From CAG-303 sp034172985 (GTDB lineage: Bacteria > Bacillota > Clostridia > Lachnospirales > Lachnospiraceae): a stretch of 64,000 bases of DNA. Both the position numbers and the translations under genes were made by a program. The notes beneath the pieces are model-generated. The model did not search any database. It had not been told where the DNA came from and saw nothing but the letters and a program-made list of their open reading frames with translations. The stretch covers positions 1 through 64,000 of the forward strand of contig JAXFDY010000099.1 of assembly GCA_034172985.1 (NCBI GenBank), written 5' to 3'. Shown one piece after another: positions 35,413-43,125 of this stretch. How positions within the stretch are numbered: the first letter of the stretch is position 1; every line of letters begins with the position of its first letter.

Positions 35413-35805
35413 TTACTTAGCCAAAGCTGCCTTATACATGTTGAACTCATGTGTGACAGAATCAATCAGTGCATTATACTTAATCTGCGTGGAAGCAAGT
35501 TCCACATTTTCTGTATCAATATCTACATTATTGCCATCCAGACGATATGACAACTCTGAATAATCAGTATATGTAGTCGGCGTTAAATTCCCCAAATCCA
35601 CATCTGCCACCCTTGTGCGTAAAGAGCCTGAGCTGCCGCTGGTCAGCTCTTCCAAAAGATAATCCTCAAAATTCACATCTTTCCGCTTATAATTTGGTGT
35701 ATCATTATTTGCAATATTATTTGCAATAACATTATACCTTGTCCAGGAAGCATCTGCAGCTTTTTCTAAAATATTAATATAATCAAAAGCATTTGAATTT
35801 ATCAT
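35413..35805 (-). CDS. flgB: Flagellar proximal rod protein FlgB
   Basis: FlgB is a rod subunit and the first gene of the fla locus. It has 130 aa with N-terminal ASWTRYNVIANNIANNDTPN and C-terminal NVELASTQIKYNALIDSVTH. GGGAGAAA precedes the ATG at 35805. A clear sigma-A promoter lies 36-64 bases upstream, in the 97-base gap after codY. Confidence 0.96.
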   Translation of the reverse strand: MINSNAFDYINILEKAADASWTRYNVIANNIANNDTPNYKRKDVNFEDYLLEELTSGSSGSLRTRVADVDLGNLTPTTYTDYSELSYRLDGNNVDIDTENVELASTQIKYNALIDSVTHEFNMYKAALAK

Positions 35806-35840
35806 ATCCGTTTCTCCCTTTCAGCCATAATCTAGCATAC

Positions 35841-35869
35841 ATTATAATAAACTTCCCAAAAAATAGCAA
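35841..35869 (-). promoter_or_regulatory. Sigma-A-type promoter of the flgB operon
   Basis: On the minus strand TTGCTA, 17 bases, TATAAT. The expected start lies near 35834, about 29 bases before flgB. No sigma-D element is seen here, so early flagellar genes appear to depend on the vegetative sigma factor. Confidence 0.75.
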
Positions 35870-35902
35870 GTTATATCTTTGATATTTCACATTTATTCAC
35901 AA

Positions 35903-36673
35903 TTAGTACTGTACTTTTTTGATTTCCTCAAAGACTACATCGTTTAATACTTTGATATAAGTACCTTTCATACCGGAAGAGCGGGACTCTATGATGCCTG
36001 CGCTTTCGAATTTTCTCAATGCATTTACAATGACAGAGCGGGTGATACCTACTCTGTCGGCTATTTTACTTGCCACCAGCAGTCCTTCACTGCCACCCAA
36101 TTCCTCAAAAATATGCACCATTGCTTCCAGTTCTGAAAAGGAAAGTGTACTGATTGCTGATTTCACAATCTGTACCTTTCTTTCTTCTTCTGCGTTTTCT
36201 TCATTGACAGAGCGCATCATTTCCAGGCCAACAACCGTTGTCCCGTATTCGCTGAGTATAATATCGTCAATTTCATACTGCTTGTCACACTTGTAAATAA
36301 ACAAAGTTCCCAGCCGCTCACCTGCTATGTCAATAGGTGCAATAATAGCCTGAAATTTTTTGATATTTTCGTTACAAAATCCAAGGGTTGCAAGATTTAC
36401 ATTTTCTTTTGTGGATAACACACTTAATAATCTTTCATTAAGCATAGTATCTACCATCACTCCCATGTCACCTTTAATCAGCTCTGTCAATTCTTCTACC
36501 CCTGACTTTTTTCCAATACCAAGAATTTTTCCTTTTTTGCTGATGACCAAAATATTGGATTCAAGAATTTCACTCAATACATTACAAATATCGTTGAATA
36601 CAACCTTCTGTGTATTATTATTGTGTAAAAGCTTATTAATTTTCCTTGTTTTGTCTAATAACTGTACACTCAT
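35903..36673 (-). CDS. codY: Global nutritional regulator CodY
   Basis: CodY is a GTP- and branched-chain-amino-acid-sensing DNA-binding regulator. It has 256 aa, the usual length. The N-terminal GAF domain (about 1-155) senses ligands; the C-terminal winged helix has SELEAMVHIFEELGGSEGLL and the recognition helix region KIADRVGITRSVIVNALRKF (about 205-225), nearly identical to the family. It lies just upstream of flgB with its own promoter. No terminator is seen between codY and flgB, so read-through into the fla operon is possible. Confidence 0.97.
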   Translation of the reverse strand: MSVQLLDKTRKINKLLHNNNTQKVVFNDICNVLSEILESNILVISKKGKILGIGKKSGVEELTELIKGDMGVMVDTMLNERLLSVLSTKENVNLATLGFCNENIKKFQAIIAPIDIAGERLGTLFIYKCDKQYEIDDIILSEYGTTVVGLEMMRSVNEENAEEERKVQIVKSAISTLSFSELEAMVHIFEELGGSEGLLVASKIADRVGITRSVIVNALRKFESAGIIESRSSGMKGTYIKVLNDVVFEEIKKVQY

Positions 36674-36731
36674 GGACTCCTCCTGAAATTTTACATCTTA
36701 GCTGCTACCCTGTGTCTACCTAATTTATATG

Positions 36732-36760
36732 AATATATCATATTTTTTCGCCTTTTTCAA
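36732..36760 (-). promoter_or_regulatory. Sigma-A-type promoter of codY
   Basis: On the minus strand TTGAAA, 17 bases, TATATT, with TGA before the -10 (extended). The leader would be about 52 bases. A poor CodY-box match (about five mismatches) touches its upstream side at 36763-36777. Confidence 0.65.
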
Positions 36761-36781
36761 GCAATTTTCAATATTTACCCC

Positions 36782-38872
36782 TTAGTTATCTGACAATTTC
36801 ATTTCAGACTTTTTCTCTTCCACATAACCGCAATTTTCATCGGCACACACTAATTTATTTCCTTTTTCCAGCATATATCCACCACATTCCGGGCATTTCT
36901 TCTCTGACGGTTTCTGCCATGACATAAAATCACATTCCGGATGATTCTCACATCCATAATACTTTCTTCCCTTTTTTGTTTTCCGGATCACAATTTCCTT
37001 TCCACATTTCGGACATGGAACTCCTATTTTTTCCAAATAAGGTTTTGTATTGTGACACTCAGGGAATCCCGGACACGCAAGGAATTTACCGTGAGGTCCA
37101 TATTTAATGACCATCATTCTTCCACATTCCTCACACTGTACATCTGACTCTTCATCTTTAATCTCTATTTTTTCCAGTTCTTCTTCCGCATTCCTTACTG
37201 CTTCGTCCAGGTCAGGATAAAAATTACGAATAATCGTTTTCCAAGGGAAACTTCCTTCCTCCACTTTATCAAGAAGAGATTCCATATTCGACGTAAATTT
37301 CAAATCCACAATAACAGGAAAGGCTGTCTTCATAATGTTATTTACAGCTTCCCCCAGTTCTGTCACATAAAGATTTTTTTCTTCTTTTGCCACATATCTT
37401 CTCTGTATAATAGTTGTAATGGTCGGTGCATAGGTACTCGGTCTTCCGATGCCCTGTTCCTCTAATGCCTTTACCAGGGCAGCCTCCGTGAAATGTGCCG
37501 GCGGTTGTGTAAAATGCTGTTTTTCATCAAACTCTGAAAAAGAAAGCTCTGTCTCTTTGCTGATTTTGCTGACAATAACACTGCCCTCTGATTTTTCATC
37601 ATCACCAGACATATAAACAGACATAAATCCGTCAAAGGCCAGTTTAGAAGCCGCTGCAGTAAAGATATATTTACCGGCCTGAATCTTCAATGACGTAGTA
37701 TTATATTTTGCACTGCTCATTCTGCTGGCAGCAAAGCGTTTCCAGATAAGCTGATAAAGCCGGAACTGGTCTCTGCTGAGATTTTCCTTCACCACAACAG
37801 GTGTCAGCGATATATCTGTAGGACGAATCGCTTCATGTGCATCCTGGATTTTTCCCGTCTTCTTTCCATTTACTTCCTTTGATGCCAGATATTCTTCTCC
37901 GAAATTCTCCTGTATATAATCCTTAGCCGCTAAATCTGCTTCTTCTGAGATTCTTGTAGAATCTGTACGCAGATATGTGATAATACCGATCGTTCCCCGG
38001 CCTTTAATATCCACACCTTCATATAGCTGCTGGGCAATTCTCATGGTCTTTTGGGTAGAAAAATTTAATGTCTTAGAAGCTTCCTGCTGCAATGTACTCG
38101 TTGTAAACGGAAGCGGAGCCTTTTTCTCCCTCTCACTATTTTTTATCTCTTTCACGCGATATTCTGCTGTTTTTAACTCCTGAACGATACCATCCAGCAT
38201 GTCTTTGCTTTCAATGCTGATTTTTCCATGTTCATCGCCATAAAACTTTACTTCTAATGGTTTCTTCTCTCCCTTTACGTTCAGGAGCACCTCCAGTGTC
38301 CAGTATTCCTCCGGAATAAATGCATCAATCTCGGCTTCTCTGTCACAAATCATTCTCAAAGCTACAGACTGAACCCTTCCTGCACTTAACCCTCTTTTGA
38401 CTTTTTCCCACAAAACAGGACTGATAGAATATCCAACCACTCTGTCCAGTACACGTCTTGCCTGCTGGGCATCTACAAGGTTCATATTTATTTCCCTCGG
38501 ATTTTTCAAAGACTCTTTTACCGCATTCTTGGTGATTTCATTGAAGGTAATTCGTTTCATTTTCCCTTCTTCCAGCTTTAGTGCCTGGGACAAATGCCAT
38601 GAAATGGCTTCCCCCTCACGGTCCGGGTCCGTTGCCAGATAAACTTTATCTGCTTTTTTTGCTAATTTTTTCAGCTCTGCCAGTTTTTCCCCTTTTCCCC
38701 TGATTGTTATATATTTCGGTTCATAGTCATTTTCTATGTCAATTCCCATAGTACTCTTCGGCAAATCCCTGATATGACCATTAGAAGCCGTTACCTCATA
38801 ATTTGCTCCCAAAAATTTTTTTATGGTTTTTACTTTTGCCGGTGACTCTACTATCACTAAGTATTTAGCCAT
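36782..38872 (-). CDS. topA: DNA topoisomerase I
   Basis: TopA relaxes negative supercoils by single-strand passage. I place the start at the ATG at 38872 (MAKYLVIVESPAKVKTIKKF), with GGAGGT upstream; the frame is open 30 bases further. It has 696 aa. The Toprim domain is N-terminal, the active-site Tyr is in GIITYLRTDSTRISEEA, and three C4 zinc ribbons close the protein: CEECG...CPGFPEC, CPKCG...CENHPEC and CPECG...CADENC. It starts 13 bases after dprA. Confidence 0.97.
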   Translation of the reverse strand: MAKYLVIVESPAKVKTIKKFLGANYEVTASNGHIRDLPKSTMGIDIENDYEPKYITIRGKGEKLAELKKLAKKADKVYLATDPDREGEAISWHLSQALKLEEGKMKRITFNEITKNAVKESLKNPREINMNLVDAQQARRVLDRVVGYSISPVLWEKVKRGLSAGRVQSVALRMICDREAEIDAFIPEEYWTLEVLLNVKGEKKPLEVKFYGDEHGKISIESKDMLDGIVQELKTAEYRVKEIKNSEREKKAPLPFTTSTLQQEASKTLNFSTQKTMRIAQQLYEGVDIKGRGTIGIITYLRTDSTRISEEADLAAKDYIQENFGEEYLASKEVNGKKTGKIQDAHEAIRPTDISLTPVVVKENLSRDQFRLYQLIWKRFAASRMSSAKYNTTSLKIQAGKYIFTAAASKLAFDGFMSVYMSGDDEKSEGSVIVSKISKETELSFSEFDEKQHFTQPPAHFTEAALVKALEEQGIGRPSTYAPTITTIIQRRYVAKEEKNLYVTELGEAVNNIMKTAFPVIVDLKFTSNMESLLDKVEEGSFPWKTIIRNFYPDLDEAVRNAEEELEKIEIKDEESDVQCEECGRMMVIKYGPHGKFLACPGFPECHNTKPYLEKIGVPCPKCGKEIVIRKTKKGRKYYGCENHPECDFMSWQKPSEKKCPECGGYMLEKGNKLVCADENCGYVEEKKSEMKLSDN

Positions 38873-38885
38873 GTTAACCTCCGCG

Positions 38886-39983
38886 CTAATTCTTTTTCGC
38901 ATAATAATTTTTTACAGGCTCTTCTATCAGTCCTGCCAGTTGAAGCTGCAGCAAAACCGTATACAATTCTCCTGTTGGTAAGTTTGTTTTTTCAAAAATC
39001 TCATCGATACTCTGAGGATACAAACCGAGAACACTATACACCACTTCATTTTCTTTTTCAAGAAATATTTTTTGTTTTTGAAAATTTTTATAATTCATCC
39101 CCAACGCCAAGAGAATATCAGACACATCTGTAACAGGCAGAGCCCCCTCCTGAATCAGGTGATTGCATCCCTGACTCAGGGGATCATTTATTCTTCCCGG
39201 AACAGCAAAGACATCTATCCCCTGCTCCAATGCCCAGCGCGCAGTAATCAGAGAACCACTCTTTTCCTTAGCTTCCGTAATAATCACACAATCTGACAAA
39301 CCGCTGATAATCCTGTTTCTCTCCGGAAACTGCCATGCAAAAGGCTTTGTCCCCGGAGGATATTCCGATAAGAGGACACCATTTTTCTCTATTTCGTCGT
39401 AAAGGGAACGATTTTCCGGTGGATAACAGATATCCACCCCGCATCCAAGCACTGCTACGGTGACTCCCTTCCCCAACAGTGCACCCTTATGGGCTGCCGA
39501 ATCAACCCCTCTTGCCATGCCACTGATTACATTTATACCATTCAGCGACAGCTCCCGTGAAAATTTTTCTGCTGTAAAGGTTCCATAACAACTGCATATT
39601 CTTGAGCCAATCACAGAAACCGATGGTTCTTCCAGTCTGGCTATATGAGCCGGATTTCCTTTTACAAATAATACAAGTGGAGCGTCTGACATATTTCGGA
39701 GCCGTGAAGGATATACATCACTTTTTTCTGTCAAAAATATAATCTTATCTTGTTCCAGTTTTTCCCGTTCCCTTCGGATATCAAAGCATTTGGCAGACTC
39801 CAGAATCTGCTTTACATCCTCATTTTTCAGAAATCCTGTCTGCTCCAGCTGATTTTCCCCTGCGTAAAAAACTGATTCTGCATCCCCGAAATATTCCAAA
39901 ATCTTTCTCATCTTTTTATGCCACATATTTTTCGTACTGCACAGCCACAACATATAATCTTCTTCGTTCATTATCATCTCCAT
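38886..39983 (-). CDS. dprA: DNA-processing protein DprA (Smf)
   Basis: DprA loads RecA on incoming single-stranded DNA during transformation. It has 365 aa. The Rossmann-like core has SVIGSRICSCYGTFTAEKFS and SGMARGVDSAAHKGALLGKG, with VLGCGVDICYPPENR. A SAM-like N-terminal region and a winged-helix C-terminal part (about 295-350) are present. The exact start is uncertain: ATGs at 39983, 39977 and 39971 all have possible ribosome sites. It lies between comM and topA, a common Firmicutes order. Confidence 0.95.
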   Translation of the reverse strand: MEMIMNEEDYMLWLCSTKNMWHKKMRKILEYFGDAESVFYAGENQLEQTGFLKNEDVKQILESAKCFDIRREREKLEQDKIIFLTEKSDVYPSRLRNMSDAPLVLFVKGNPAHIARLEEPSVSVIGSRICSCYGTFTAEKFSRELSLNGINVISGMARGVDSAAHKGALLGKGVTVAVLGCGVDICYPPENRSLYDEIEKNGVLLSEYPPGTKPFAWQFPERNRIISGLSDCVIITEAKEKSGSLITARWALEQGIDVFAVPGRINDPLSQGCNHLIQEGALPVTDVSDILLALGMNYKNFQKQKIFLEKENEVVYSVLGLYPQSIDEIFEKTNLPTGELYTVLLQLQLAGLIEEPVKNYYAKKN

Positions 39984-39989
39984 AATCTC

Positions 39990-41507
39990 CTAAAATATCA
40001 TTCTGTATCCGAGTGCCTGAGAAATATGTTTTTCTCTGATATGAATACTGCCTTCTAAGTCTGCGATTGTTCTTGCTACTTTTATCACTCTGTAATATCC
40101 TCTTGCACTCATTCCAAAACTGGTAAATGCCTGCCGCAATAACTGTTTTTCTTTTTCGCCTATATAACAGTATTTTTTTACTCCACGGATATCAAGCTCC
40201 GAATTAAACCTGAATCCTGTTCCAGCATAGCGCTCTCTTTGAAGAAAAACTGCAGCCTCCACCCGCTTTCTGATATCCGTTGAGCTTTCACATCTCCAGT
40301 TTGTCTGAAGCTGGTCCACTTCCACAGGCTGGACACCCACACATATATCTATCCGGTCGGCTATCGGACCTTTCATACGACCTAAATACCTCTGTACCTG
40401 TGGTTCACTGCATGTACACCTTGTCCTGTCCGGATAGTATCCACATGGACAGGGATTGCTGGCTGCCACCAGCATAAAATCTGCTGGAAATCTATATGTT
40501 CCACTGACTCTTGAAAGAACAAAACTTCCTTTTTCCAAGGGCTGACGCAGTGCATCTATGGTGTCACTTTTAAATTCAGCAAATTCGTCCAGAAACAGTA
40601 CACCTCTGTGTGCCAGCGTAATTTCCCCCGGAACAACCCGCTGCCCTCCTCCTGTCATAGCTTTCTCTGTGATGGTGTGATGAGGTGCCCGAAAAGGTCT
40701 CTCTGTGATCAAAGTTTCTTCCCGCAAATTTCCTGCGATACTCTGAATTTTCGTAATCTCCAGACACTCCTCCAAATCCGGCTTCGGCAGGATCGACGGA
40801 AGTCTCTCCGCAACCATCGTTTTCCCTGAGCCCGGCGGTCCTACAATCAACATATTATGCATCCCGGCGGCTGCAATTTCAGCTGCTTTCTTCAAGCTTT
40901 CCTGACCCTGAATATCCGAAAAATCCTTTGTTTCTTTCTTTATTTGGGAATGATACAATTCCTGAATATCTATATGCTCTGTCTCCAACGTTCTATGACC
41001 ATTTAAAATGTCACAAACCTCCAAAAGACTCGATACTCCTATTACCTTGGCTTCTGTGACGATTGCCCCCTCTCTTTTATTCGCTTCCGGGACAATAAAA
41101 TAACGGATTCCCTGTCGCTTTCCCTCCTGAATTATAGGAAGCACACCTCGCACAGGCCTGACACTTCCGTCCAGACCAAGCTCACCAACCATCAAAGTTT
41201 CTTCCATATTAATGACTGCCTGAACCATGCCCATGGCAGCCAATACACTTACCGCTACAGGTAAATCAAAACTGCCGCCTTCTTTCCTCACATCTGCCGG
41301 TGCCAGATTTACGGTAATTCTCCGGGGTGGAACTGACATTCCGCAGTTTTTTATGGCTGTTCTGACTCTCTCTTTCGATTCTCTTACCTCCGAACTCAAA
41401 AGTCCTACCATATCAAATACCGGTAATCCGGAACTAATGTCCGTCTCCACCTGTATGATTTCTATACCAACGCCGCGGATGGCGGCACTCATAATCCTGC
41501 TAAACAT
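39990..41507 (-). CDS. comM: Mg-chelatase-like helicase ComM (YifB)
   Basis: ComM is a hexameric AAA+ helicase acting in branch migration during natural transformation. I prefer the ATG at 41507 (MFSRIMSAAIRGVGIEI), which aligns with the usual start and has GGGGGA upstream; another ATG is at 41519. It has 505 aa: an N-terminal Lon-like domain (about 1-180), AAA+ core with Walker A GPPGSGKTM and LFLDEFAEFK, the CPCGYYPDRTRCTCS Cys cluster and a C-terminal Mg-chelatase lid. First gene of the comM-dprA-topA unit. Confidence 0.94.
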   Translation of the reverse strand: MFSRIMSAAIRGVGIEIIQVETDISSGLPVFDMVGLLSSEVRESKERVRTAIKNCGMSVPPRRITVNLAPADVRKEGGSFDLPVAVSVLAAMGMVQAVINMEETLMVGELGLDGSVRPVRGVLPIIQEGKRQGIRYFIVPEANKREGAIVTEAKVIGVSSLLEVCDILNGHRTLETEHIDIQELYHSQIKKETKDFSDIQGQESLKKAAEIAAAGMHNMLIVGPPGSGKTMVAERLPSILPKPDLEECLEITKIQSIAGNLREETLITERPFRAPHHTITEKAMTGGGQRVVPGEITLAHRGVLFLDEFAEFKSDTIDALRQPLEKGSFVLSRVSGTYRFPADFMLVAASNPCPCGYYPDRTRCTCSEPQVQRYLGRMKGPIADRIDICVGVQPVEVDQLQTNWRCESSTDIRKRVEAAVFLQRERYAGTGFRFNSELDIRGVKKYCYIGEKEKQLLRQAFTSFGMSARGYYRVIKVARTIADLEGSIHIREKHISQALGYRMIF

Positions 41508-41556
41508 AACATCCCCCATTTCTTCATCTCATTGTCAGATTATCCAGTCCATTTAA

Positions 41557-41589
41557 AAGCAAAAAGGCACACGTTTCCTGCGTGTACCT
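41557..41589 (-). terminator. Hairpin with T run between the J-domain gene and comM
   Basis: AGGTACACG and CGTGTGCCT form a 9-bp stem with one G-U pair and a 7-base loop, followed on the minus strand by TTTTTGCTTTT. It can end transcription from the J-domain gene. A predicted promoter for comM (41597-41625) lies upstream of it, so the same hairpin would also form the 5' end of the comM mRNA. Confidence 0.7.
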
Positions 41590-41596
41590 TTCCTAT

Positions 41597-41625
41597 ATAT
41601 TAACATATATTTCATTTTTTATCAA
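41597..41625 (-). promoter_or_regulatory. Candidate promoter of comM-dprA-topA
   Basis: On the minus strand TTGATA, 17 bases, TAATAT, with TGT directly before the -10 (extended). Transcription would start near 41590, immediately before the hairpin at 41565-41589. Confidence 0.5.
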
Positions 41626-41648
41626 CTATTTTTCTTTTTTATTACATA

Positions 41649-42182
41649 TTATTCGAAACGCTGTTTGATTTTTTCATATTCTTTATTTATAAAAAGTACT
41701 ATCGTCTCATCCCCATTTTCATTATCGGGATGATAAATTTTCATTAAGTCCCGATAACGTTTCTTAAGTCCGCTCAGGTTGCTAATTCCCCGAAAAAACA
41801 TTCCTGTCTGTATCTCCTTGTCTGTGGGAGATGCCTGGCGCATTCTCTTTAACTCGTCTTTTTCCCGCTGGATATACGCCTTTTCTTTCGCCATCTTATC
41901 CCTGTCTTTAGCCATGCGCACCAGTTCACGTTCCACAATCTGCCATTGCTTCTGGAAAAGGTCTTTTTCTCTTTGCAGTTTCCGTTCCCTGATATCCAGT
42001 TCCCTGTTATGCTGTCGTTTCTCCTTCTCCAATTTTTCCTTCATCCGGTCCAGTTCTTCCAGATCATACTCCAGTTGTTGACGCTGCTGATTCAACCTGA
42101 CATTTTCAAGAAACAGCCAGTGTTTTAATTCATCTACCGGATCATCTTCAATATCATAAACAAAATTTACCTGACTCTTCAT
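41649..42182 (-). CDS. J-domain protein with a long N-terminal coiled coil
   Basis: The protein has 177 aa. Residues about 25-115 form a highly charged predicted coiled coil (Lys/Arg/Glu/Gln). The C-terminal 45 residues are a J-like domain with the HPD tripeptide at 151-153 (RDLMKIYHPDNENGDET), the signature that stimulates DnaK-type chaperones. No zinc or client-binding domain of DnaJ is present, so it probably recruits Hsp70 to a specific partner. Client unknown. It follows the hydrolase gene by 32 bases and ends before a terminator. Confidence 0.8.
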   Translation of the reverse strand: MKSQVNFVYDIEDDPVDELKHWLFLENVRLNQQRQQLEYDLEELDRMKEKLEKEKRQHNRELDIRERKLQREKDLFQKQWQIVERELVRMAKDRDKMAKEKAYIQREKDELKRMRQASPTDKEIQTGMFFRGISNLSGLKKRYRDLMKIYHPDNENGDETIVLFINKEYEKIKQRFE

Positions 42183-42214
42183 TTTCTACTACACCCTTTC
42201 ATAACACCCTTCCT

Positions 42215-43066
42215 TTATACCACTTCCCGAATCCATCTGATACAATGTGTTACCCAGGAGGATGCATAATCTGCATGGGGATTTAAATGTTCCTTCACAT
42301 CAACCGTAGTCTCATCACATACGGCAAGACCATGTGGTCCCTGAGGATAAATATGCAGTTCAAACTGAACACCTTTTTTGCGCAATGCCTCTGCCATCAT
42401 TAAAGTATTTTCCACCGGAACTAAATCATCTTCAAACGTATGCCATAAAAATGCTCTTGCCGTATGCTCAGTAACCTGCTTTTCCAAAGATACTTTTTCT
42501 CTTTCTGACTCAATCTGATATCTCTCTTCGCCCAGTAAAAACTTAATGCTGTCTTCATGTGTAAATTCCCCGGCAGTAATGACCGGATATCCCAGAACCA
42601 TGCCATTTACCTCATTTTCTCCCGGAGCAAGTCCAAGCTGCTCTGCGATAAAAGGTTCCTGCCATTTTGTTCCCACTGTGGCTGCAAGATGTCCACCGGC
42701 AGAATATCCCATAACTACTATCTTCTTTGTGTCTATATGCCAGTTTTCTGCATTTCTGCGTGCCAGAGCTACTGCTGCCGATACCTGAAGCAACTGAACA
42801 GGATAATGTCCGTCTTCCGTTCCACAGCTATACTCCACCTTAATGACCACCATTCCCGCCCCTAAAAACTTCAATACGGTAGGTTCATCCTCTTTCTCTG
42901 AGCGAAATACATAAGCTCCTCCCGGACAGAGAATAATGCACGGAAATACTTTCTGACAGCCGATTTCCTGATATACTCCCGGAGCATAAACCTCCGCTAC
43001 TGCTGTCTTCTTTGTTTTCGGTAATCCCGGAAAAATATCTTCCAGATTGATTCTCTCATGTAACAT
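42215..43066 (-). CDS. Alpha/beta-hydrolase, acetyl-esterase type
   Basis: The protein has 283 aa with no signal peptide, so it is cytoplasmic. The oxyanion-hole region CPGGAYVFRS and nucleophile elbow GYSAGG (Ser122) are clear, with probable Asp213/214 (FEDDLVPVENT) and His245 (QGPHGLAV) completing the triad. It fits the BD-FAE/acetyl-xylan-esterase-like family, which often removes acetyl groups from plant polysaccharide fragments; the actual substrate cannot be read from sequence. A candidate promoter overlaps the addA stop codon. Confidence 0.82.
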   Translation of the reverse strand: MLHERINLEDIFPGLPKTKKTAVAEVYAPGVYQEIGCQKVFPCIILCPGGAYVFRSEKEDEPTVLKFLGAGMVVIKVEYSCGTEDGHYPVQLLQVSAAVALARRNAENWHIDTKKIVVMGYSAGGHLAATVGTKWQEPFIAEQLGLAPGENEVNGMVLGYPVITAGEFTHEDSIKFLLGEERYQIESEREKVSLEKQVTEHTARAFLWHTFEDDLVPVENTLMMAEALRKKGVQFELHIYPQGPHGLAVCDETTVDVKEHLNPHADYASSWVTHCIRWIREVV

Positions 43067-43096
43067 ATCGCACCTCTTTCCTCACCATTTACCATA

Positions 43097-43125
43097 ATTC
43101 TACTTTATCACAGCCTTTTTTTCAA
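43097..43125 (-). promoter_or_regulatory. Candidate promoter of the hydrolase gene
   Basis: On the minus strand TTGAAA, 17 bases, TAGAAT, overlapping the stop codon of addA. No terminator separates addA from the hydrolase gene. Confidence 0.4.
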
